From Alteromonadaceae bacterium M269 (GTDB lineage: Bacteria; Pseudomonadota; Gammaproteobacteria; Enterobacterales; Alteromonadaceae): a DNA stretch of 64,000 bases. Of this stretch, positions 7,551 to 16,315 are shown piece after piece. Numbering within the stretch: position 1 is the stretch's first letter; each line of letters opens with the position of its first letter. The translations under genes and the position numbers were made by a program. Under the pieces are notes generated by a model that was given only the letters and a program-made list of their open reading frames with translations, was not told the origin of the DNA and made no database searches. Location: contig SMNZ01000006.1 of NCBI GenBank assembly GCA_004353515.1, forward strand, positions 372,001-436,000, written 5' to 3'.

Positions 7551-9287
7551 CTATGAAATCTTGGCTAGTAAAAATAAGATAACGATTGTTAGTAACGCAC
7601 TGATTGATTGCCAAAAGGCCACGGGGTTACGTTCAATGACAGGTGGTTTAGTTCTAGTCAGGAATTCTGCGCTGGGTTGTTCCAGTTCAAAGATAAACTC
7701 CGAAAGCTCTTGGTAACGTTTGTGAGGGGAAGGGTGTACGGCCTTCTTTAGTGTGGTGTCGACCCACGCTGGGATTTCTCTATCCTCTTTTAAAGCTGTT
7801 TTGTAGTTAAGTTTTTGCTGGGCTTTATATGTGCGGGCGCCCGCTACCTTTGTTCCGTAAGGAAGTTCGCCTGTCAGCATCTGATAGGTGATAACACCTA
7901 AAGAAAAAATATCAGAACGATGTGTTCCAGGCTCTCCTAAAAAATATTCTGGTGCTGTGTATTGTGCCGTACCCAAGATATTTTCCTGTTGGATAGCTTG
8001 TTTTGACTCAACTACTCCAGCGACTTTGGTTGAACCAAAATCGATGATCTTCACAATACCATCTTTATCTATCATGACATTGTCTGGGCGTAAGTCTTGG
8101 TGGATCATCTCGAGTCTGTGAAAAGCCATAAGCCCTTTAGCGATTTGGGTGACGATTTTCCTCACGCTCTGCATATTGGGTGTAGGGTTATCTCTCATCC
8201 ATTGCGTAAGTGTTTGCCCGTCAATATGTTCAAAAGCAGTGTAGATGTAGTGTTGCTGTTTAGCTGTTTGCTTGGGTTTAAGTACATGTGCGTTATTGAT
8301 TCGTTTTGCTATCCATTCCTCTAACAAGAAGCGTTCGAGGTACGCTGGATCATCCTTCAAATCTATGGATGGTGTTTTTATAACAGTTAAAGAGTTAGAA
8401 CTCGATGAGTGTGTATTTTTAGCTAAATAAACATGACTTCGGCTACTGGAATGAACTTTAGATAAAATGTGGTAACCATCGAAATCGTTCCTTGGGTTGA
8501 GTATGGGAGGAAAAGGCAGAATTGTGAGCTCTTTTAGTCGCTCTTGAGCTTGTTTTTCGGGGAGGGTGTCTATTCGTATAATTTGTGCTGTTAAATTATC
8601 TTCACTGCCTTGACTATAGGCTGTATCAACTAATTGCTGAGCAGCAGTATTTAAGTCTTGTTCATGGCTTTCTAATACATTAATCATATCCTCGGTTTTG
8701 CAATGCTCATAAACGCCATCCGTGAGTAGTAAAAAGGTATCTCCTTTGTTGATTGAGTGGTTTTGGTAGTCACACTCGAACGTCGGATGAATGCCGAGTG
8801 CTCGACTCAAATAACTTTCATGTTCAGATATAACTAGACGGTGATCAGTTGTCAGACATTCCAGGCGTTTGTCACGTAATCGATAAACCCTACAGTCGCC
8901 TAAGTGAAAAATATGTGCAGTCGCGGATTTGATAACGAGCGCACTGAGCGTGCACACATAACCTTTGTCTTTCTCGTAACGGTAGTCACTTTTTTGTGAT
9001 TGAGAGTACAGCCAGGAGTTGACGGCACTCAGCGTATGAGTAACAGATTTTTTGACTGACCATGTATCAGATGTACAGTAATAGTCTTCTAGAAGACTTC
9101 TGATCGCGTTTTCACTGGCAAGTCTACTGATATTGCTTGTGCTAATTCCGTCAGCCAAACCAAGAGCTATCCCTTTAGAGGATAGCGTCGGTTCATCAGG
9201 TACGAATGCGCCGTAAAAGTCTTGGTTTGTTGGCTTGCGTCCTTTGTCGGATGATTGTCCAATAGTGACTTGCAGCTGCTCTGACAT
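7551..9287 (-). CDS. Fused PP2C phosphatase / Ser-Thr protein kinase
   Basis: 578 residues with two catalytic domains and a C-terminal membrane anchor. Residues ~5-235 are a PP2C phosphatase with metal-binding motifs SDKGRKPTNQD, LADGIS, LGDCRVYRL, LLTDGVYEH and SEDNLTAQII. Residues ~270-535 are a Hanks-type kinase with a catalytic loop HQDLRPDN (Gln replacing Arg of HRD), metal-binding DFG in KIIDFGSTKV, and APE in YTAPEYFLG. One hydrophobic helix lies near residues 555-575. The protein would counter-regulate phosphorylation of unknown targets at the inner membrane. It is the last gene of an operon with cyanase and an FNT transporter, so a nitrogen-related target is likely but unproven. Confidence 0.92.
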   Translation of the reverse strand: MSEQLQVTIGQSSDKGRKPTNQDFYGAFVPDEPTLSSKGIALGLADGISTSNISRLASENAIRSLLEDYYCTSDTWSVKKSVTHTLSAVNSWLYSQSQKSDYRYEKDKGYVCTLSALVIKSATAHIFHLGDCRVYRLRDKRLECLTTDHRLVISEHESYLSRALGIHPTFECDYQNHSINKGDTFLLLTDGVYEHCKTEDMINVLESHEQDLNTAAQQLVDTAYSQGSEDNLTAQIIRIDTLPEKQAQERLKELTILPFPPILNPRNDFDGYHILSKVHSSSRSHVYLAKNTHSSSSNSLTVIKTPSIDLKDDPAYLERFLLEEWIAKRINNAHVLKPKQTAKQQHYIYTAFEHIDGQTLTQWMRDNPTPNMQSVRKIVTQIAKGLMAFHRLEMIHQDLRPDNVMIDKDGIVKIIDFGSTKVAGVVESKQAIQQENILGTAQYTAPEYFLGEPGTHRSDIFSLGVITYQMLTGELPYGTKVAGARTYKAQQKLNYKTALKEDREIPAWVDTTLKKAVHPSPHKRYQELSEFIFELEQPSAEFLTRTKPPVIERNPVAFWQSISALLTIVILFLLAKIS

Positions 9288-9310
9288 CTGTTTGGAGTTC
9301 TGTCCCTATC

Positions 9311-9763
9311 TCAATAGCTTTTGTACGGTAGGAACTTGCCACTCATGGTGATTTTAACCCTGTCTCCTTTAGCATCCTCTTGACGTTGCATATCCATATC
9401 AAAGTCTATAGCGCTCATAATGCCGTCGCCGAACTCTTCATGTATTAAGGCTTTGAATGTTGTTCCGTACACACTGATGAGTTCGTAGAATCGGTAGATG
9501 AGCGGATCCATTGGGACCGCTGTTGGCAGCGAGCCTTTGTAAGGAACCACTTGTAGTTGAGCAATCGCTTCAGCGGGTAGTTCCAATACTTGGCCTACAG
9601 CTTCAGCTTGTGCTTTGTTAAGTGTCATCTGACCAAGCAATGCAGCAGTCGTCCATTCCTTACTTTGTCCGACAACTTCGGCGAGATCTGTCCATTTCAA
9701 ACCTTTGTTTTGCTTTTGGAGAACGATAAGCTCTGTGACGTCATTTCTTGTCATGGGTGTCAT
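9311..9763 (-). CDS. cynS: Cyanate hydratase (cyanase)
   Basis: 150 residues, close to the 156 of E. coli CynS. Catalyses bicarbonate-dependent breakdown of cyanate to ammonia and carbon dioxide in the cytosol. The N-terminal helical HTH-like domain is followed by the catalytic region PMDPLIYRFYELISVYGTTF with the Arg and Glu, and the Ser of FGDGIMSAIDF. These correspond to the conserved Arg-Glu-Ser triad. The gene begins 9 bp after the FNT transporter stop and is followed by the phosphatase/kinase. Placement with a nitrite/formate-type channel suggests a role in using small nitrogen compounds or detoxifying cyanate. Confidence 0.95.
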   Translation of the reverse strand: MTPMTRNDVTELIVLQKQNKGLKWTDLAEVVGQSKEWTTAALLGQMTLNKAQAEAVGQVLELPAEAIAQLQVVPYKGSLPTAVPMDPLIYRFYELISVYGTTFKALIHEEFGDGIMSAIDFDMDMQRQEDAKGDRVKITMSGKFLPYKSY

Positions 9764-9772
9764 GATATGTCC

Positions 9773-10585
9773 TTATGATTGTGCGCGTTGAGGGTTGGTT
9801 TTTACGTGAGTGGCATAGAGTGTTAAGCCGGTGAAGGCTAGGCCGCCGAATAAATTGCCAAGTACGGTCGGGATTTCATTCCAAACGAGGTAATCCATCA
9901 CGGAAAAGTCGCCGCCCATGATGATGCCTGATGGAAAGAGGAACATGTTCACGACTGAGTGTTCAAATGCCATGAAGAAGAAAAGCATGATAGGCATCCA
10001 CATTGAAATCACTTTACCGCTGACAGAAGTCGATACCATGGCACCCACAACGCCCATTGAGACCATCCAGTTACAAAGCATGCCGCGGATAAATATTGTG
10101 AACCAACCTGCAGCACCATATTCTGCATAACCTAGGGTTCTCGACTCCCCGATACCGGCGATTTTCGTACCTATTGCACCAGGCTCGATTGAGAATCCGT
10201 AGGTGAAGACAAAGGCCATCATAAATGCAACAGTTAGCGCGCCTGCGAAATTGCCCACAAAAACGAGTCCCCAGTTTCTTAGTACGCCACCTACTGTGAC
10301 GCCCGGGCGTTTATCTATGAGTGCGAGTGGGCATAGAACGAACACACCAGTTAGCAAGTCAAAGCCCATCAAGTAGAGCATACAAAAGCCTACAGGAAAG
10401 AGGACGGCACCTAATAGCGCAGAACCTGTGGTGACAATAATGGTAATGGCAAAAGCGGCTGCAAGTGCCAAAATAGCTCCCGCCATATAAGCTCGTATTA
10501 GCGTATCTTTAGTTGCCATGAATATTTTTGATTCGCCAGCGTCGACCATTTTAGTGACGAATTCGGATGGAATTAGATAAGACAT
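9773..10585 (-). CDS. Formate/nitrite (FNT) family channel
   Basis: 270 residues with six predicted membrane helices. Family signatures are seen: LLTGVFVLCPLALIDKRPG, NWGLVFVGNFAGAL and GMLCNWMVSMGVVGA, plus AFEHSVVNMFLFPSGI, which holds the central conserved His. The FNT family includes FocA (formate), NirC (nitrite) and HSC (hydrosulfide). The pairing with cyanase favours a NirC-like nitrite or related anion role, but substrate cannot be fixed from sequence. It is first in the operon, with a 405-bp upstream gap holding a sigma-54-like promoter. Confidence 0.92.
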   Translation of the reverse strand: MSYLIPSEFVTKMVDAGESKIFMATKDTLIRAYMAGAILALAAAFAITIIVTTGSALLGAVLFPVGFCMLYLMGFDLLTGVFVLCPLALIDKRPGVTVGGVLRNWGLVFVGNFAGALTVAFMMAFVFTYGFSIEPGAIGTKIAGIGESRTLGYAEYGAAGWFTIFIRGMLCNWMVSMGVVGAMVSTSVSGKVISMWMPIMLFFFMAFEHSVVNMFLFPSGIIMGGDFSVMDYLVWNEIPTVLGNLFGGLAFTGLTLYATHVKTNPQRAQS

Positions 10586-10832
10586 GTGTTACCCCTAATT
10601 TTCATACTCGTTAAACAACATCTTTCAATTTGCGTTGGTGAGAGGTGTCGTTGCCTTGTGCTACTCGGTTTTATTTCGATAAAACGTATTTATCCTCGTC
10701 ATCTTTGAAAACACTTGTTTGTTGGCTCTATGATTTACCTCAACCACTTAGCTCGCCTGAGTTCATGAGGGTTTAATCGTTCGCCGCTGTCGTGTATTTC
10801 CAATGATTGAAGGTGTAGTGCCATGGGGTAAC
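10586..10832 (-). other. Leader region upstream of the FNT-cynS operon
   Basis: No gene is seen here. A 7-bp perfect stem with a four-base loop (GTTTTAT/ATAAAAC, 10668-10685) lies in the expected transcript leader. The leader would be about 235 nt if the sigma-54-like promoter at 10833-10848 is used. Nothing else recognisable. Confidence 0.4.
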
Positions 10833-10848
10833 GCAAGGATTGCACCAA
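10833..10848 (-). promoter_or_regulatory. Sigma-54-like promoter of the FNT-cynS-kinase operon
   Basis: On the minus strand the sequence reads TTGGTGCAATCCTTGC. The GG and GC doublets are exactly 12 bp apart, as in the -24/-12 RpoN consensus (TGGCAC-N5-TTGC), with two mismatches in the -24 box. NtrC-like half-sites TGCACC (10841-10846), GGTGCA (10896-10901) and TGCACT (10920-10925) overlap or lie upstream. The assignment is by eye. Confidence 0.5.
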
Positions 10849-10941
10849 CTAAATTAATCTTAAATATCAATAGGTAATGAGATGTGGTTGTTTTAGGTGC
10901 AACCAAAATGATGCATAAGTGCACTAAATTAGTACTGAGTA

Positions 10942-10971
10942 AACTCCCCCGCGGGAATAGTTGGGGGAGTT
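10942..10971 (-). terminator. Hairpin after the beta-lactamase-fold gene
   Basis: A perfect 9-bp stem AACTCCCCC/GGGGGAGTT encloses a 12-base loop, 20 bp beyond the stop of the leftward hydrolase gene. It has no clear T-run on either strand, so termination is likely only if assisted. Confidence 0.5.
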
Positions 10972-10990
10972 GTTTCTAGTGGGGAGGTTT

Positions 10991-12829
10991 TTATCGTTTT
11001 AATTTAGCTAGCATTTGCTTTGCGTTGTCGTTATTTGGATTGAGACTTAACGATTTTTGATAGTGCTTAACAGCTAAAGCTTTGTCTCCTTTCAACATAT
11101 AAGCTTCTCCTAAACTGTCGAATGCATTAGCATCGTTTGAATGAAACGTGGCATAAACTGTCAGGAAGTTGATTGCTGCTTTGTAATCCTGCTTTGATAA
11201 TGCGACATAACCTTGGTTATTAAGCATATTGGGTGCAAGTAAGCGAGATCTTGGATGCTGTTTATACCAACTCTCATAGGCTGCCAAGCTTTCTTCGATA
11301 CTCCCTGATTCAGCAACCTCGAAAGGCAAAACTTCATCAACAGCTAACTTGCGCATCGCATAACTCTTTAGATCTGTTCCTTGCCTGTGAAAGGTGATGT
11401 AAGGTTTGTTGTCCTCGGGGTTGATTTCTACGGACAGTAAATTCGAGTGTGATGGCAGTGCAAACTGTCCATGACCTTGATAGAACAACTCACCTTCGAA
11501 AGATTTACCTCCGATTGTTAATGGGTTTCTATAAGTGAGTTTGTCGTCGGCTTGTTCAATGGTAACGATTTGGTCAAAGGCAGATAAATATCGACCAACC
11601 AACTTATCCTTTATCTTTGTTGTAGGAGATGTCTCATTCTTAGACAGAGGCTTTTCCCAATCTAGCACTCTGACTATATTCTCTATCATGGTATCAATGG
11701 CTGGGTTGCGTTGAGGTGTTGAGGAATTACTGAAAATCATTATGCCTTTGCCATTTTGCATAGTACCCATAACGTGGCCACCCATTCCGGTGTTTGAGCC
11801 GCCGTGAGAGAACCAATCAAGATTAGCTGTGGCTTCCAAACGCATCCAACCAGCAGCCCAACCATCGACCTTTTCTAGTGTATGGACTCTGGTTGTTTCT
11901 CTTGCAACCCAAGGTGATATCACTTCAGTTTTCTCTCCTGCCAAAGCTTTTTGATATTCAATAACGAATTTAGCCATATCCAGAGGTGTACTCCACATCC
12001 CTGAAGGAGCAATTTGAGGACAAATAAGAATACCGTCGCCATTGAGCGTTAAGTCGCTGTTGTGGGCCTTAGCAATGTTCTTGAGGAACTTTTTATGGCC
12101 ATTCTGATACATGGTTGTGTTTTGCATATCCAACGGCTTAAACAGCATCTCTTCTGCGAGCTCTTGCAACGTTTTGCCGGTTATATCTTCGATAGCAACC
12201 TGAGCAATAACATAGCCACCTCCGCTGTATTCCCAATCTGTTCCGGGCGTGAATGTCACAGATATGGGTTTGTTGTAGCGAGGAAGCTTAATGCCATTTA
12301 AGCTTTCAACTAATGTAGGGATGTCGTCGCCTAAAAAGAAGTCGGCGAATCCGCCTTGTGTGGTCCCTGCTGTGTGAGTGAGCAAATCGCGTAAGGTAAT
12401 TTCTCGATTCTTAGTGAAGCCGGAACTGGGCAGGGCCCAACGCTTTAAGTAATTTTTGACGGGGTCATCAAGGTTTAGTTTTCCCTGCTCCGCTAGCATT
12501 GCAACTATGGTTGCAGTGACGGGCTTGGATATCGAAGCCGTTGAAAAAGCTGTGGCATTATTAATCTTGTCTTGACTACTCATATCCTTATAGCCAATAG
12601 CTTGGCTGTAAACGACTTGGTAATCCTCTACGACGGCGAAGCTAAGGCTGGGGATTTTGGCTTGCTTAATAAATTCTTCGTAGCTCGTTACTTCTCCATT
12701 CGAAGCAGTGAACACATTTAATAGCTTTTCGTAATCCTTGCTAGCGTTTTTTGCTAACACGGGTTGCGCTAAACAGAAGCAAAGTGTTAATAAAAAGAGT
12801 CGGACGTTTGAGGTTTTTTGAGACATCAT
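10991..12829 (-). CDS. Serine hydrolase of the beta-lactamase / penicillin-binding-protein fold with TPR tail
   Basis: 612 residues. A signal peptide (hydrophobic VRLFLLTLCFCLAQPVLA) implies export. The beta-lactamase class C/AmpH-like catalytic set is present: SxxK as SISK near residue 97, a Tyr motif YSGGGY near 202, and HGG in WFSHGGSNTG near 340. A C-terminal extension from ~530 has TPR-type helices (FDSLGEAYMLKGDKALAVKHY). The family includes esterases and peptidoglycan or peptide hydrolases; true beta-lactamase activity cannot be inferred. It is divergent from a LytS/LytTR pair, and LytTR-type repeats lie between them, so control by that system is likely. Confidence 0.9.
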   Translation of the reverse strand: MMSQKTSNVRLFLLTLCFCLAQPVLAKNASKDYEKLLNVFTASNGEVTSYEEFIKQAKIPSLSFAVVEDYQVVYSQAIGYKDMSSQDKINNATAFSTASISKPVTATIVAMLAEQGKLNLDDPVKNYLKRWALPSSGFTKNREITLRDLLTHTAGTTQGGFADFFLGDDIPTLVESLNGIKLPRYNKPISVTFTPGTDWEYSGGGYVIAQVAIEDITGKTLQELAEEMLFKPLDMQNTTMYQNGHKKFLKNIAKAHNSDLTLNGDGILICPQIAPSGMWSTPLDMAKFVIEYQKALAGEKTEVISPWVARETTRVHTLEKVDGWAAGWMRLEATANLDWFSHGGSNTGMGGHVMGTMQNGKGIMIFSNSSTPQRNPAIDTMIENIVRVLDWEKPLSKNETSPTTKIKDKLVGRYLSAFDQIVTIEQADDKLTYRNPLTIGGKSFEGELFYQGHGQFALPSHSNLLSVEINPEDNKPYITFHRQGTDLKSYAMRKLAVDEVLPFEVAESGSIEESLAAYESWYKQHPRSRLLAPNMLNNQGYVALSKQDYKAAINFLTVYATFHSNDANAFDSLGEAYMLKGDKALAVKHYQKSLSLNPNNDNAKQMLAKLKR

Positions 12830-12897
12830 ACTTTCCTTTATTACGGTTGGTATGGCGACTTTGAAGGAATTGCTGTGCTAAACGGCGATCTATTTCA

Positions 12898-12927
12898 TGA
12901 ACTGCTCTATAAGATCGTGAACTGCTC
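12898..12927. promoter_or_regulatory. Direct repeat resembling LytTR binding sites
   Basis: TGAACTGCTC occurs at 12898-12907 and again at 12918-12927, a 20-bp period. On the other strand each repeat reads GAGCAGTTCA, which contains the GTT core typical of LytTR-domain sites. It sits in the 158-bp gap between the divergent hydrolase gene and the LytS/LytTR operon. Confidence 0.55.
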
Positions 12928-12987
12928 AAAATAAGCGGTGACTTCTTGTTAAGATAAATGCATTGATAGTGTTAGAAGGAAAGCGAT

Positions 12988-14757
12988 TTGAGCGTACGTA
13001 GACGTTACCTGTTTCTCGGTATACTGCTTTGTAGTTCTTTCTTCTCATTTTTAGTTTGTGCAGAAGAACCTCAAATCATTGCACCGACGGAGTACTTTTT
13101 GAGCGAAGGCGATGATGCTCGCTACGCAAGCCCGGATATTGATCGATCATTCTGGCAGCGCCATGAATACAATGGTCTCCCCTTAAGTAACGACATATTC
13201 TGGGTTCAATACGACTTTCTGATTGAGCATACGCCCGAAAAGCCTTTAGGACTATTGATTAGTTTGTTAGGCGCCTATGAGATTTATTGGGATGGAGAAT
13301 TCATTGATGAGAATGGTCGTGTTGGGGCTGATAAGGATGCTGAAATTCCAGGCGACATCGATAAAATTGTATTGATACCCCAGCACCTTGTTGAGAAGGG
13401 CAAACACACGGTTAGCTTGCGTATTTCAAGCCAATATCGATACCAAAACAGGCCTTCTGGCTCATTCTGGAGTTTTGTCAGTGAATACGAATATTTAACC
13501 CGAATTCCCTATGTTCAGGCGAGTCGCCCTATGGTGATGTCTGGAGCATTGCTATTGGTGGCACTGTATACACTTTTTGTCTTTACTACGGCTTTGCGTC
13601 AACCCAGTTATCTCATATTTAGTGGGCTATGTTTTGTCATATTGTCTCTTATCGTTGCAGAGTCTTGGCGGGGAATGTGGGGATACACCTATGATTGGCA
13701 AGTCCCGCGGTTGATAATTGTGCTTGGACTTTCCACCGCCGTTGGCGTGTTATTAATAGCGTTTTTCTGTTGGTTTTTCGATTTGAGGAAAGGTGTTAAG
13801 CGGAGCTGCATTGGTGGAGCGTTACTAACACAAGCTGTGATTTTATTGAGCTTTGATGGCTTTGATGAGCGCAGCCTTTATGTCTTCTTGATCGGAATTG
13901 TCGGAGCAGTCCTGATATGTGCTCTGGCTTGTTATCAGAAACAACGCTATGCACCTATCATGTTGATTGGTTTACTGCTTTTTCTTGCGCCGATATTCGT
14001 CAATATCTATGCCTACATGGATCAATACTTCTTTATTTCGTTCTCAGGCTTAATGGTTTTGATGCTCTATACCCTAGCGAACACCATGGCTTCAAAACAA
14101 AAGCAACTGATGCAAAGTCAAATTACAGCCGGGCGGTTGGAGCTGGAGCTTGTTAAACGCCAATTGCAGCCTCACTTTATTTTGAATACATTGACTGCGA
14201 TTGAAGAATGGATAGAGGAATCTCCAGCAACAGCCGTTAAGTTTATTCAAGCGCTGGCGGATGAGTTTCGCTATATGGCCGAGATGTCTTCCAGGCAGCT
14301 TATCTCACTCCAGGATGAAGTTAGTTTGTGCCAGTCTCATATAAAAGTGATGGGGTACAGAACCAATGTTCAATTCAGTTTATCAACTCGTTTAACGCAA
14401 TCGACACTGCCGATACCTCCCGGTGTTTTGCTGACATTTTTGGAGAATGCGATATCGCATAATCATTATGTGAGTGGCCAGGTTTCGTTTGAATTGGTGC
14501 AAGCAAAAGTCAATGAGCGATATCAGGAGATTGCACTTAAGGTGCCTATTACACAAAAGCTAGGACAGGATAAATCAGAGACTGGTATTCGTTTGGGTAT
14601 AGGGAGTCAGTATATTAAAGCGCGAATGAAAGAAAGTTATGGAAGCGATTGGGAGATGGGCTCATCAATGGACAGCGAATATTGGCAAGTGAAACTACAT
14701 ATGCCCATAAGAGAAACGTCTGAAAGTGTAGATACCGTAAAGGCAGTTAGCGCATGA
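12988..14757 (+). CDS. LytS/YehU-type membrane sensor histidine kinase
   Basis: 589 residues. A signal-like N-terminal helix is followed by an extracytoplasmic region (~25-175), resembling 7TMR-DISM sensors, then a run of hydrophobic helices (~180-375). The cytoplasmic His_kinase domain starts with the phospho-acceptor segment RQLQPHFILNTLTAIEEW (His near 396). An ATPase N box appears as LLTFLENAISHN and a glycine-rich end as GIRLGIGSQYIKAR. The start is TTG with AGAAGGA 7 bp upstream. It overlaps the LytTR response regulator by 4 bp, so they form one system. Confidence 0.92.
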   Translation: MSVRRRYLFLGILLCSSFFSFLVCAEEPQIIAPTEYFLSEGDDARYASPDIDRSFWQRHEYNGLPLSNDIFWVQYDFLIEHTPEKPLGLLISLLGAYEIYWDGEFIDENGRVGADKDAEIPGDIDKIVLIPQHLVEKGKHTVSLRISSQYRYQNRPSGSFWSFVSEYEYLTRIPYVQASRPMVMSGALLLVALYTLFVFTTALRQPSYLIFSGLCFVILSLIVAESWRGMWGYTYDWQVPRLIIVLGLSTAVGVLLIAFFCWFFDLRKGVKRSCIGGALLTQAVILLSFDGFDERSLYVFLIGIVGAVLICALACYQKQRYAPIMLIGLLLFLAPIFVNIYAYMDQYFFISFSGLMVLMLYTLANTMASKQKQLMQSQITAGRLELELVKRQLQPHFILNTLTAIEEWIEESPATAVKFIQALADEFRYMAEMSSRQLISLQDEVSLCQSHIKVMGYRTNVQFSLSTRLTQSTLPIPPGVLLTFLENAISHNHYVSGQVSFELVQAKVNERYQEIALKVPITQKLGQDKSETGIRLGIGSQYIKARMKESYGSDWEMGSSMDSEYWQVKLHMPIRETSESVDTVKAVSA

Positions 14758-15470
14758 CAAGTATTGTTATCGTCGAAGATGAATATATGGTCGCAAAACG
14801 CTTGAAGCGTTTTGTTGAAGCCGCTTTTGGTGAGCAGACAATTAAGCTTCACCTTTGTAGCTCTCTTGAAGATGCTCAAGATTATCTGTCTGAGCGTAGC
14901 ATTGATGTTCTTTTCCTGGATTTGAATTTGAGAGGTCAAGATGGTTTCGACCTACTCAAGCAGCAGCTGTGTGAGAGCTTTCATACTATAGTGGTTTCGG
15001 CTAACAGTGATAGAGCAATCGAAGCTTTTGATATTGGTGTATTAGACTTTGTGGCTAAGCCTTTTACGCAAGAGCGTATCCAAAAAGCCGTGGATCGTTT
15101 GTCGCAAGCACAGCAAGGTAGAAGTAAATACCTGAGTTATAAGCATCTGGGAAAGATGATGCTGTTAGCCGTGCAGGATATCCAGTATTTAAAAGCCGAA
15201 GGACATTACTGCGAAGTTTCAACGCTAGACAACCAAAACATACTGCATGATAAGAGTTTAGATAAACTTATGGCCTTGCTACCCAATAACTTTTATCGCA
15301 TACATCGTTCTTATGCTGTTTCTCTTGAGCAGGTTAAAGCCATTGAAGCACAAGAAGGCAGTAAATATTGGTTGATATTAAAAGATGGACAAAAGCTACC
15401 AATTGGCCGCACAAAGATTGCTGATTTGAGAAAGCACTTGTCGAATCAGTTGAGTACAGGGGCGAGCTAA
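14754..15470 (+). CDS. LytTR-family response regulator
   Basis: 238 residues. An N-terminal receiver domain has acidic pocket EDE near residues 8-10, phospho-acceptor D56 in VLFLDLNLRG, a Ser in VVSAN and Lys in FVAKPF. The C-terminal LytTR DNA-binding domain spans ~135-235, with VQDIQYLKAEGHYCEV, FYRIHRSYAVSLEQV and LPIGRTK. The ATG overlaps the kinase stop (ATGA). LytTR proteins bind paired direct repeats with a GTT core; such a repeat lies upstream of the kinase at 12898-12927. Confidence 0.95.
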   Translation: MTSIVIVEDEYMVAKRLKRFVEAAFGEQTIKLHLCSSLEDAQDYLSERSIDVLFLDLNLRGQDGFDLLKQQLCESFHTIVVSANSDRAIEAFDIGVLDFVAKPFTQERIQKAVDRLSQAQQGRSKYLSYKHLGKMMLLAVQDIQYLKAEGHYCEVSTLDNQNILHDKSLDKLMALLPNNFYRIHRSYAVSLEQVKAIEAQEGSKYWLILKDGQKLPIGRTKIADLRKHLSNQLSTGAS

Positions 15471-15655
15471 GTGGCGAGGGTAATTGATGTATCTTTACAC
15501 GACTTTTACAAAACTGTGAGAGCCTTATTTAGCAAGCTCTGCAGGGGGGCTTTTCAAGATACTGTAGGATAATTGGAACAATGGCTTCGTGAGTCACGGA
15601 ATAAACGCCAGTTGTTACGTGTCTACATGCTTTTAATTGTCCTTATTTTCAAAAT

Positions 15656-16159
15656 ATGCCTAGTTCGAATTTGTTACGTCACCTGTTTTCCATCACTGCA
15701 ATTGGAGTTTCCGCGGCAGTATTATTCATTCTTGTCCAACCACTTTTCGGTATGGAGACAATTACCAGTCGGCATTCTCAAGCTTATATATCTCAAGGCG
15801 GATATTCAGATATTGCGGCTATCACCTTATCTTGGGGGCTACATACACTTGTATCTATAGTCTATGCGACCGCTTCAATTGCAATATATACACTCAATAG
15901 CTCGAAGTGGGTCTCATTAGGCCAAGTTCTCCTTTTAGGTTGGGTTTCGACGTTAATAGCAACACCTGCCAACGTTATAGCAATAAAAGTAATTACCTTA
16001 GGCTATTTTCCTGACTTCTCTACTGTTCCCCCTCTAAACGGAGATGTAGGACCAAAACTGTGGCTACATATTGTATTTTTCGTACTGGTTTTAGCCATGG
16101 CTTATGCACTTGATTACATTAAACGCGATACTAGGCTAAGTTATCGTAGGAGAGCTTGA
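15656..16159 (+). CDS. Hypothetical four-helix membrane protein
   Basis: 167 residues with about four hydrophobic segments (near 9-28, 53-78, 85-110, 138-158). It has a basic C-terminal tail (YRRRA). I do not recognise a family. It is 185 bp after the LytTR gene with no shared overlap, so co-transcription is uncertain. Confidence 0.6.
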   Translation: MPSSNLLRHLFSITAIGVSAAVLFILVQPLFGMETITSRHSQAYISQGGYSDIAAITLSWGLHTLVSIVYATASIAIYTLNSSKWVSLGQVLLLGWVSTLIATPANVIAIKVITLGYFPDFSTVPPLNGDVGPKLWLHIVFFVLVLAMAYALDYIKRDTRLSYRRRA

Positions 16160-16315
16160 TGTTATCCCTATATGCGGAAATTAAGTCCTGATATCAGTAT
16201 TTTATAATCCCCATATAATCTTTGCTTATCTGTAAGTTTCTGAAAAATAAGGGTATGTTGAGTGGCATGCAAGTTGCGATTGTTAGCCTTTAAACATGTA
16301 TAAGGCTTTTCTCAT

